Below, piece after piece: positions 35,907-44,562 of a DNA stretch of 64,000 nt. Each line of letters starts with the position of its first letter. Within the stretch, counting starts at the first letter, position 1. The position numbers and the translations under genes were made by a program. The notes under the pieces were generated by a model, which saw only the letters and a list, made by a program, of their open reading frames with translations, ran no database searches and was not told the origin of the DNA. The DNA is from JABSQH01 sp039177505 (lineage in GTDB: Bacteria; Actinomycetota; Acidimicrobiia; Acidimicrobiales; Ilumatobacteraceae): positions 1 to 64,000 of the forward strand of contig JBCDFR010000013.1 in the NCBI GenBank assembly GCA_039177505.1, given 5' to 3'.

Positions 35907-36833
35907 ATGGCGTATGCAATCGAAGCCTCCGAAACGGTGACGATGGCCGTTCGTCGTATCGCCACCGAGGAGATCGAAGCGGCGCTCGACGACCTCCGCG
36001 GCGCCACCGATCTCGCCGCCCCCGCGGCGATCCACGACTGCCGGAGACGCTGCAAGAAGATGCGCGGGTTGCTGCGGCTCATCGGGCCGTCGCTCGGCCG
36101 TCGTTATGCGCGCGCCGATGCCCGCGTTCGCGACGCGGCACGAGAGCTGTCAGGAGCCCGCGACGCCCATGCGCTCGCCGACGCCTTCGAGCGAGCCACC
36201 GCCACAAGTCCTGTGAGCAGCGCCACCCCCGTCGACCGCGTCGACGGGTTCGCTCCGGTCGCAGCGGGGCTGCAACGACGAGCCGCCGCAGCGAGCCTCG
36301 AGTTCGACGCACTCCCCGATCACGTGATGCGCGCCAGCGCGCTGCTCGAGAAGGTGCACGGCGGCATCGACGACTGGCGCCTGAGCGCCGACGGTTGGGA
36401 GGCGATCGGTATCGGTCTGGCGGACAACTACCTCCGCGGGCGACGTGCGTTGCGCTCCACCCGCCTCGACCCGACTGCCGAACGATTCCACGACTGGCGC
36501 AAGCGAGCGAAGTACCTCTGGTACCACGTGCGCCTGCTCGAGCGGGCGGGCCCCAACGTGCTCGCCCCACTGTCGGCTGCGCTGTCGGACCTCGCCGACA
36601 ATCTCGGCGACGCGCACGACCTGGCTGTGCTCGACGATGTCCTCACCGCCAACACCGACGAGTTCGGCGGCACCGCGCTCGTTGCACACGCGCGGTGCGT
36701 GATCGGGGAGCGACGCCGCCTCCTCGAGACGCAGGCACTGGCGAATGGGGCGCGCCTGTACGTCGAGGCGCCGAGCCGGTTTGCCGAGCGGATCGAGGGA
36801 TACTGGGATCTCTGGCAAGGCGAGCACGGGTGA
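35907..36833 (+). CDS. CHAD-domain protein
   Basis: 308 residues, helical, rich in Arg and His: IHDCRRRCKKMRGLLRLIGP (about 45-65) and RFHDWRKRAKYLWYHVRLLE (about 195-215) are the two conserved CHAD helices, which bind polyphosphate. Its stop overlaps the GTG of the CYTH gene by 4 bp, and the two domains are often fused in other bacteria. The ATG at 35907 gives a natural N terminus. Confidence 0.9.
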   Translation: MAYAIEASETVTMAVRRIATEEIEAALDDLRGATDLAAPAAIHDCRRRCKKMRGLLRLIGPSLGRRYARADARVRDAARELSGARDAHALADAFERATATSPVSSATPVDRVDGFAPVAAGLQRRAAAASLEFDALPDHVMRASALLEKVHGGIDDWRLSADGWEAIGIGLADNYLRGRRALRSTRLDPTAERFHDWRKRAKYLWYHVRLLERAGPNVLAPLSAALSDLADNLGDAHDLAVLDDVLTANTDEFGGTALVAHARCVIGERRRLLETQALANGARLYVEAPSRFAERIEGYWDLWQGEHG

Positions 36834-37318
36834 ACGAGGTCGAGCGGGCGTTCGTAGTCGACTCAGATCTCGACGTCGGCCCGTACATCGCCGACGCCAC
36901 CGCAACCATCCCGTTGCGGCAGGCGTACGTGGCGATCGACGACCACGGACCGGTCGAGCTGCGTCTACGACAGGCCGGCGGCACCTCGCTGCTGACGGTG
37001 AAGGGCGGCACCGGCATGATCCGCTCTGAGGTCGAGTTCGAGATCGACGAGGCACGCGCCAACGCGCTGTGGCCGCTCGCCGGAGAGCGCGTGATCGAGA
37101 AGCAGCGGCACACCGTCGGAATCGCCGGCGGACACCTCGCCGAACTCGACGTATACGCCGGCCGATTCGCCGGGCTGGTGATGGTCGAGGTCGAGTTTCT
37201 CGACGAAGCAACGGCGGTGGCGTTCGAGCCGCCGGATTGGTTTGGCACGGAGGTCACCGACGATGCTCGCTGGGGCAACGCCAACCTCGCCCGCCACGGC
37301 CGCCCCGACCGGCCGTGA
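36830..37318 (+). CDS. CYTH-domain (triphosphate tunnel) protein
   Basis: 162 residues. It starts with NEVERAFVV, a form of the ExExK-like motif of the fold in which Lys is replaced by Ala, and continues with VELRLRQAGGTSLLTVKGG, RSEVEFEID and KQRHTVGI. The family hydrolyses triphosphates or, in some lines, makes cAMP; together with CHAD, handling of inorganic polyphosphate is most likely. The Lys loss may weaken catalysis. Confidence 0.82.
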   Translation: MNEVERAFVVDSDLDVGPYIADATATIPLRQAYVAIDDHGPVELRLRQAGGTSLLTVKGGTGMIRSEVEFEIDEARANALWPLAGERVIEKQRHTVGIAGGHLAELDVYAGRFAGLVMVEVEFLDEATAVAFEPPDWFGTEVTDDARWGNANLARHGRPDRP

Positions 37319-37326
37319 CACCTACC

Positions 37327-37345
37327 GGTTACAACGTCTCAGAGA
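37327..37345. repeat. Degenerate relative of palindrome B
   Basis: Left arm GGTTACAACGTCTC, central A and the start of the right arm (GAGAC), after which symmetry is lost. It resembles the palindrome at 41876-41910 and also lies between two convergent stops. Confidence 0.4.
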
Positions 37346-37351
37346 CCAGCG

Positions 37352-38857
37352 TTACAGGCGGCGAAGGGTGCCGATGGTGTCGATCTCGGCGACGGGTTTG
37401 TCGTCGCGGTAGCGGCGCACCCTGGCGAACCGCAGGGCGACACCACCCGGGTACCGGGTCGAGCGTTGCACGCCGTCGATGGCCACCTCGACCACCTGCT
37501 CCGGACGAACGGTGACGACGTGGCCGTCGTCGTTGCTCTGCAAGTCGAGGAACCGCTGCGTTTGCCAGTCGAGCATCTCGTCAGTGAGGCCCTTGAAGGT
37601 CTTGCCGACCATCACCAGGTTGTCACCGTCGCGGGCACCGAGGTGGAGGTTCGACAACCGACCACGTCGACGCCCGTGACCCCACTCCACCGCCAGGACC
37701 ACCAGGTCAAACGTGTGCACCGGTTTGACCTTGCGCCACGCCGAGCCGCGTCGGCCAGCTGCGTAGGGCGCGTCGAGTGACTTGACGACAACACCCTCTT
37801 GCCCCGCCGACACCGCCTCGGCGAAGAACCGCTCGGCGTCGGCCGGATCGTCGGTGACGATCGATCGGAGCCGCGCCGCCGCCGGCACCACCCGTTCGAG
37901 CGCCTCTCGGCGCACCCGCAATGGCTCGTCGTGGACAGCGACACCATCGACGTACAGCACATCGAAGAAGAAGGCGTGCAACGGCGTCGCCTCGTCGCTG
38001 GCGAACTCACTGATCGTGTCCTGAAAGGCCTGCGGTGACCCGTCGTCGAGTAACCCGATCGCCTCGCCGTCGAGTACGAGATCACCACCGTCGTACTCAG
38101 CTAGCTGGCGGACCACCGCCGGCAATCGATCCGTCACGTCGTTGAGGTTCCGCGTGAACACACGGACCTCGTGTCCGCGCCGATGGGCTTGGATGCGCGC
38201 CCCGTCGAGCTTGACCTCGACCAACGCGGAGCCGCCTTCGAGCGCTTCGGCTGCCGACGGTGCGGTCGACGCCAACATCGGCTCGACCGGGCGCAGCGGT
38301 TCGAGCTCGATCGCCGCAAGCCCACCACGTCCACCAGCCAGGGACACTGCCGCGGCCTCACCGAGGTCTCCAGCGAACATCGCCGCCCGGCGAACCGCGC
38401 CGACCGGGACGTCGGCGGCAGCCGCGATCGCGCTGGCGAGCACCCCGTCGAGCGCGCCTTGTCGCAGCTCACCCCCGAGGATCGCTCGCAACAAACGTTG
38501 CTCGGGCACCGTCGCCCGCGCGAACAACGCGTCGAGGAGCGCCCGGCGCTGCGCCATCGACCCCTCGCCGGTCGCCGCGGCAAGATTCTCGATCGCCATC
38601 TGCACATCGAGGATCGCCAGCGACGGCGACTGCGCCGGCGCCGCATCGAGTGCTCCGATCGAGGCCCAGCCGACACCGACGCGACCGAGCGTCGTCGAAC
38701 CGACGAGAAACGCCGTCGCCGGACGCACCTCAGCAGGCTCGAGCAGGGGTAGCAACTCGGCGAGCGCGGCCACCTTGGCGTTGCGTTTCGAGGTGGCCGC
38801 GACGCGATCGGAGGTCGCAGCGAGCTCGGCGAACGCAGTCACACCGAGAGTCTGCAC
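37352..38857 (-). CDS. ATP-dependent DNA ligase (LigB/archaeal type)
   Basis: 501 residues. N-terminal DNA-binding domain (about 1-185), then the adenylation domain with nucleotide Lys216 in EVKLDGAR, motif III LVLDGEAIG, IV EGVVVKS, V AWRKVKP, and an OB-fold end (about 395-501). Complete. Bacteria use NAD-dependent LigA for replication; this second ligase is for repair. It starts at a GTG, divergent from korA, and ends 33 bp from the CYTH gene with a degenerate palindrome between. Confidence 0.92.
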   Translation of the reverse strand: MQTLGVTAFAELAATSDRVAATSKRNAKVAALAELLPLLEPAEVRPATAFLVGSTTLGRVGVGWASIGALDAAPAQSPSLAILDVQMAIENLAAATGEGSMAQRRALLDALFARATVPEQRLLRAILGGELRQGALDGVLASAIAAAADVPVGAVRRAAMFAGDLGEAAAVSLAGGRGGLAAIELEPLRPVEPMLASTAPSAAEALEGGSALVEVKLDGARIQAHRRGHEVRVFTRNLNDVTDRLPAVVRQLAEYDGGDLVLDGEAIGLLDDGSPQAFQDTISEFASDEATPLHAFFFDVLYVDGVAVHDEPLRVRREALERVVPAAARLRSIVTDDPADAERFFAEAVSAGQEGVVVKSLDAPYAAGRRGSAWRKVKPVHTFDLVVLAVEWGHGRRRGRLSNLHLGARDGDNLVMVGKTFKGLTDEMLDWQTQRFLDLQSNDDGHVVTVRPEQVVEVAIDGVQRSTRYPGGVALRFARVRRYRDDKPVAEIDTIGTLRRL

Positions 38858-38952
38858 GATCGACGTTGTTGCCCACTACGGTGGACTCAGCAGCGGCATC
38901 GCCGCCGCCGCGGACGCTCGCGACGACGACGTCGCGTCACCTCAGGGGGAAC

Positions 38953-40856
38953 ATGACCGAGACGATCGACCGGACCGATGCCGGCGACGGAGACCACGTT
39001 CTCGACCACCTCGTCGTACGGTTTGCCGGCGACTCCGGCGATGGCATGCAGCTCACCGGCGACCGGTTCACGTCGGTCAGCGCCAGCTTCGGCAACGACC
39101 TGAGCACACTGCCCGACTTCCCAGCCGAGATCCGCGCACCGGCCGGCACCGTCAACGGCGTGTCGGCGTTCCAGGTGAACATCGCCGACCACGACATCAC
39201 CACGCCGGGTGACGAGCCGAACGTGCTGGTGGCGATGAACCCGGCCGCGCTGATGGCCGAACTCCACCGCCTCGAGCCCGGCGGCACGATCATCGTCAAC
39301 GAAGACACCTTCGAAGTACGCAACCTGGCCAAGGCCGGCTACGGCGAAGGCGACGACGTGGTCAACCCGCTCGACGACGGGAGCCTCGACAGCTACCGCG
39401 TGTTGCGCGTGCCGATGACCTCGCTGACCAAGGAGGTCTGCGCTCCGCTCGGTGTGAAGCCGCGCGACGCCGAGCGCTCCAAGAACTTCTTCGCCCTCGG
39501 GTTGGTGTCGTGGATGTTCACCCGTCCGACCGAGCCGACGCTCGAGTGGATCGACGAGAAGTTCGCCAAGAACGACAATGTTCGCCTCGCCAACCGCGAA
39601 TCGTTCCTCGCGGGATTCAACTTCGGTGAGACCACCGAAGCGGTCGGTATCCGCTACGAGGTCAGGCCGGCGCAACTGCCCGGTGGCGAATACACCTCGG
39701 TCACCGGCAACGCCGCGTTGGCGTGGGGCATCATCGCGGGTGGCCAGCTGGCCAAACTGCCCGTCACGCTCGGCTCGTACCCGATCACGCCGGCCAGCGA
39801 CATCCTTCACGAGTTGTCGAAACACAAGCACTTCGGCGTCCGCACAGTGCAGGCCGAGGACGAGATCGCGGCGATCGGCATGGCACTCGGTGCGTCGTTT
39901 GCCGGGCACATCGGCATCACCACCACCAGCGGTCCGGGCATCGCCTTGAAGAGCGAAACCACATCGCTCGCCGTATCGATCGAACTCCCGTTGTTGATCG
40001 TCGACATCCAGCGCGGCGGGCCGTCGACCGGGTTACCGACCAAGACCGAGGCGTCCGACCTCAACTTGGCGTTGTTCGGCCGCCACGGCGAGTCGCCGGT
40101 GCCCGTCGTCGCCGCGTACAGCCCGACGCATTGCTTCCACGCCGCGATCGAAGCAATGCGTATCGCCCTCAAGTACCGCACGCCGGTCTTCCTCCTCTCC
40201 GACGGCTACCTGGCAAACGGGTCGGAGCCATGGCTCCTCCCCGACGTGTCGACGCTGCCCGACATCTCGGTGCCGTTCGCCACGCAGTTCAACCACGTCG
40301 AGCCCGACGGAACCGAGACGTACTGGCCGTATCTGCGTGACCCCGACACGCTGGCACGGCCCTGGGCCATTCCCGGCACACCCGGCCTGATGCACCGCGT
40401 CGGTGGCCTGGAGAAGGCCGACGGCACCGGCAACATCGACTACACGCCGGAGAACCACGAGAAGATGGTTCGGCTCCGCGCGGCCAAGATCGACGGCATC
40501 GCGGCCGACATCCCGCCCACCGAGATCAACGGCGACGTCGACGCCGACGTGCTGGTGCTCGGCTGGGGGTCGACGTGGGCCGCGATCGACGCGGCGGTGC
40601 AACGACAACGCCGAGCTGGCCACAAGGTCGCCTCGGCACACCTGGTGCACCTCAACCCGCTGCCGCCCGATCTGGGCGACATCCTCGGTCGATACCGGCG
40701 GATCATCGTGCCCGAGCTCAACTCCGGGCAGCTGACCAATGTGATCCGTGCCCGCTATCTCGTCGACGCCCGTGCGTTGACGAAGGTCCAGGGGCTGCCG
40801 TTCAAGTCCCGAGAGATCGAAAAAGCCATCGTCGAAGCGCTCGAGGGAGCGACGTC

Positions 40857-40860
<4 letters not shown>
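38953..40860 (+). CDS. korA: 2-oxoacid:acceptor oxidoreductase, alpha subunit (fused gamma-alpha)
   Basis: 635 residues. Residues 1-190 are the gamma domain (HLVVRFAGDSGDGMQLTGDR, PAEIRAPAGTVNGVSAFQVN); the rest is the PFOR alpha part (TGNAALAWGIIAGGQ, YPITPASDILHELSKH, GITTTSGPGIALKSE). With KorB it oxidises 2-oxoglutarate to succinyl-CoA and reduces ferredoxin, replacing or adding to the dehydrogenase of the TCA cycle. CAGGGGGA precedes the ATG. The stop overlaps korB (ATGA). Confidence 0.93.
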
Positions 40861-41875
<1,015 letters not shown>

Positions 41876-41876
<1 letters not shown>

Positions 41877-41910
41877 ACCGTTACATCGTCTCTGAGACGA
41901 TGTAACGGTC
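41876..41910. repeat. Palindrome B (35 bp) between convergent stops
   Basis: Perfect: GACCGTTACATCGTCTC, central T, and its complement. The first base is the last base of the korB stop, and the last two bases belong to the stop of the convergent ABC gene. It probably works as a terminator in both directions. Confidence 0.88.
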
Positions 41911-42991
41911 ACGTGACGGCGAGTTCGGTGAGGCGGTCGAACACAACGGCGTGATCGATGCGCACGCCCACGGTGTCGCCGCGCTCGGGCGGAGCGACAC
42001 CGGGTTCGAGCATCGCCGTCAACGCTTGGCCACCGCAGCGACACCACACCGTCAGCGGCTGCCCGGGGATCACCCGGTCGACGACCGCCCGCACCGCTCC
42101 GCGGGCATCGAGCACCGCATGAGCGGGCCGAACCCCGAGGATCATTCGATCGTCAACCCGGTCAGCAAACGTCGGTGCCGCAACGCCATGTTCGAACCTC
42201 GTCGAAGGGTCGCCGCTGACCGCACCCGCCGTCAGCACCAGGCCCTGGTCTCGCCGAGCAACGGTCACCTCGATGACTGCGAGCGGGCCCGTTGAAGTCG
42301 CTGCTCCGAGGGTTGCCGGCGCCAGCCACACGTCGCCGGGCACCCCGGACTGCACCACGCTCCCTCGCTCGACCACAATCAACCAGTCGGCGAGCGTCAT
42401 GGCGTCGTCGGGGTCATTGGTCGCCATCACGGTGGTCACTCCGTAGCCGGCCTGCAGGGTGCCGATCTCTCGTCGCATGTGCACGGTGAGGCCGGGATCG
42501 AGCGACGCGAAGGGTTCGTCGAGGAGCAGCACGCGCGGCACGCGTACGAGGGCGCGGGCGATCTGCACCAACTGCTCCTCACCTTGGGACAGCTCGTCGG
42601 GCTGCTTGAGCAACAGCCCCTCGATGCGCATGGCCCGCGCCTCGGCGTCGACTCGCTGTCGGATCTCCTCGACCGCCTCGTGCCGCAACTCGAGCGGAAA
42701 GGCAACGTTGCGGCGCACATTGCGGTTGGGCAGCAACGCCGGGTTCTGAAAGACCATCGCAATGTCGCGGTGATTGGCCGTCGTGCCGGCCATGTCGTCG
42801 CCGCCGATCGAGACGACGCCGGTCCTGATCGGTACCAATCCGGCGATCGCTCGTAACAACGTGCTCTTGCCGCTCCCGGACGGACCGACGACAGCGGCGA
42901 ACTGGCCGCCACCGACATGCGCGGTCACATCACGCAGCACTGCGGTGCGGTTGATCGACACCCCGACGCCGTCGAGATCGACCTCAGCCAT
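41909..42991 (-). CDS. ABC transporter ATP-binding protein with TOBE-like C-terminus
   Basis: 360 residues. Walker A GPSGSGKST at 36-44, Q-loop near 82, signature LSQGE at 134-138 (not the standard LSGGQ), Walker B LLLDEPF with D158 and E159, then a C-terminal regulatory barrel (about 235-360), as in MalK/UgpC/PotA subunits. No permease or binding protein is nearby, so the transport substrate is open. It overlaps the upstream DUF429-like gene by 8 bp. Confidence 0.88.
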   Translation of the reverse strand: MAEVDLDGVGVSINRTAVLRDVTAHVGGGQFAAVVGPSGSGKSTLLRAIAGLVPIRTGVVSIGGDDMAGTTANHRDIAMVFQNPALLPNRNVRRNVAFPLELRHEAVEEIRQRVDAEARAMRIEGLLLKQPDELSQGEEQLVQIARALVRVPRVLLLDEPFASLDPGLTVHMRREIGTLQAGYGVTTVMATNDPDDAMTLADWLIVVERGSVVQSGVPGDVWLAPATLGAATSTGPLAVIEVTVARRDQGLVLTAGAVSGDPSTRFEHGVAAPTFADRVDDRMILGVRPAHAVLDARGAVRAVVDRVIPGQPLTVWCRCGGQALTAMLEPGVAPPERGDTVGVRIDHAVVFDRLTELAVT

Positions 42992-43823
42992 CGCCGGGAA
43001 CCTCGTGGGGCTCGACGCCGATCACCCATCCCTCTTCGTCGCATGCATCGACGGGAACGCTGACGGTGAGCGCTTGAGTTCCCCTTTGGCGTAAGAACGC
43101 TGCCGCCGCTAGGACCTGACCCTCGTCGCGTACGTCGGCCGGCCACGGTTCGAGCAGCGACGGCCACATCTCGGCGATCGTCACCGTGGCGGGAGTCTCG
43201 AACGGCCACACCGCGACGTCTCGATGCGTCCGCCGAAGTCGTTCCAGCACGGGGATCGCCAACAGCGACTGCGAACCAACGCTCCCGGCACCCAACAGTT
43301 GCCACGACGAAGACGGACGCCGCCCGCGAGCGCGCAGCACCGCTTCGACGTGCCTCCACTCGGCAAGCGACGCATGCGCCGGCTTGGTCGACGTGAGTGT
43401 CGGCCCTGCAGCCGACGGTGGACATCCCCAGAACGGACTGGGTCCGCCGCCGATCCGTCGGTTCAGCTCCGCAGCGACCTCGAATCGGTTGTTGTGATTG
43501 CTCGGATGGTCAACGATCAGCGTCGTCAGCAGCCGCCACATCGCCGCCCAGGGCTGATCGCCCGTCGTTGCGGTCAGATCGAGCGCATCGGCGGTCCCCA
43601 CTGGATAGCCGAGTGACACGTCGATCGCTACGAGAACGCGGTCACCGCGCTGCGTGGCGTCATCGACGAGCCGACGCAGTCGTGCTTCGGCAAGGGCACG
43701 GGTGGACAGGTTCTCGGCGACCGGTGCACCACCGCCGTCCTCGACAGCGATCCAGATCGAGTCGCGACCTCGCGCCGGGCTGGATCGAGCGCTCCAGTCG
43801 ATCGCAACGATCCGGTCGAACAC
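42984..43823 (-). CDS. DUF429-like protein of unknown function
   Basis: 279 residues from the GTG at 43823. It opens with FDRIVAIDWSAR, an RNase H-like first strand with Asp9, then VAIDVSLGYPVG (Asp near 69) and HNNRFEVAAELNRRIG, WRHVEAVLRARG. These blocks match a group of bacterial proteins with an actin/RNase H-like core whose function is not known to me. Overlap with the ABC ATPase suggests joint expression. Confidence 0.6.
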   Translation of the reverse strand: MFDRIVAIDWSARSSPARGRDSIWIAVEDGGGAPVAENLSTRALAEARLRRLVDDATQRGDRVLVAIDVSLGYPVGTADALDLTATTGDQPWAAMWRLLTTLIVDHPSNHNNRFEVAAELNRRIGGGPSPFWGCPPSAAGPTLTSTKPAHASLAEWRHVEAVLRARGRRPSSSWQLLGAGSVGSQSLLAIPVLERLRRTHRDVAVWPFETPATVTIAEMWPSLLEPWPADVRDEGQVLAAAAFLRQRGTQALTVSVPVDACDEEGWVIGVEPHEVPGDG

Positions 43824-43851
43824 CGCCCGCGCATCCCACCGGCGATCGCAG

Positions 43852-44544
43852 CTAGGCGACCACGTCCGACACTGCGGCAAAGTGCAGCCCGGCGGCGACC
43901 ACGGTCAGCAGGTGCCACACCTCGTGGTAGCCGAATCGCTGCGGCCAGGGATTCGGCCAGCGCGTCATCAGGACGGGGAATCCGATCGTGTAGGCGACAC
44001 CGCCCGCAATCACCAGCGTCAGCTGCGTCGTCGTGAGGTTGTCGATCATCACCGGCGCAGCAATCACGGCGGCCCAGCCCATGATGAGATACAGCGAGTA
44101 CGACAGCCACCGCGCGCCGTGGAACGCCGCCAGCTTGAGCACGATGCCCAGCACCCCTGCCGCTGCGACCACGACGAGGATCGGAATGCCCCACGCGGGA
44201 GGGAGCGCGAGCACACACAACGGCACGTACGTGCCGACGATCAATACGTAGATCATGGCGTGATCGATGCGCTGCATCGTGCGCCGCGTGCGCTCGCTGC
44301 GCGCCAGTCGGTGGTACGCCGCCGACGTGCCGAACAACAGCACCAGCGATGCGGCGTAGATCGATGCAGCAGCGGTCGCCGCCGTAGTCGGCGCGGCGAT
44401 GACCAGCAGCACGCCCGCGGGGATCGCGACAACACAGGCCCACGCATGCATCCAACCGCGCCATGTCGGTCGTTCGTTGAGGTGGGACAGGGGGTCCACG
44501 ACCGCGACCGTAGCCATGTCGGAACGACCGGTGGGCGCGTTCAT
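43852..44544 (-). CDS. Hemolysin III family (PAQR-like) membrane protein
   Basis: 230 residues with seven membrane helices. Conserved polar residues: His in SAAYHRLARS, Asp in RIDHAMIYVLI, and the pair in HEVWHLLTVVAAGLH, which together bind zinc in this family. Activity is thought to be ceramidase- or lipid-hydrolase-like, but bacterial members remain uncertain. ATG 44544 is used; a GTG one codon earlier is possible. Confidence 0.92.
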   Translation of the reverse strand: MNAPTGRSDMATVAVVDPLSHLNERPTWRGWMHAWACVVAIPAGVLLVIAAPTTAATAAASIYAASLVLLFGTSAAYHRLARSERTRRTMQRIDHAMIYVLIVGTYVPLCVLALPPAWGIPILVVVAAAGVLGIVLKLAAFHGARWLSYSLYLIMGWAAVIAAPVMIDNLTTTQLTLVIAGGVAYTIGFPVLMTRWPNPWPQRFGYHEVWHLLTVVAAGLHFAAVSDVVA

Positions 44545-44562
44545 CACGACTTCACAGCGCGT

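Noticed and set aside
35819..36829. In-frame extension of the CYTH gene to the left
   Set aside because: It would read the whole CHAD gene out of frame; the CYTH fold begins at the GTG at 36830.
38142..38940. Long plus-strand frames before korA
   Set aside because: Antisense to the DNA ligase; the korA domains start only after 38953.
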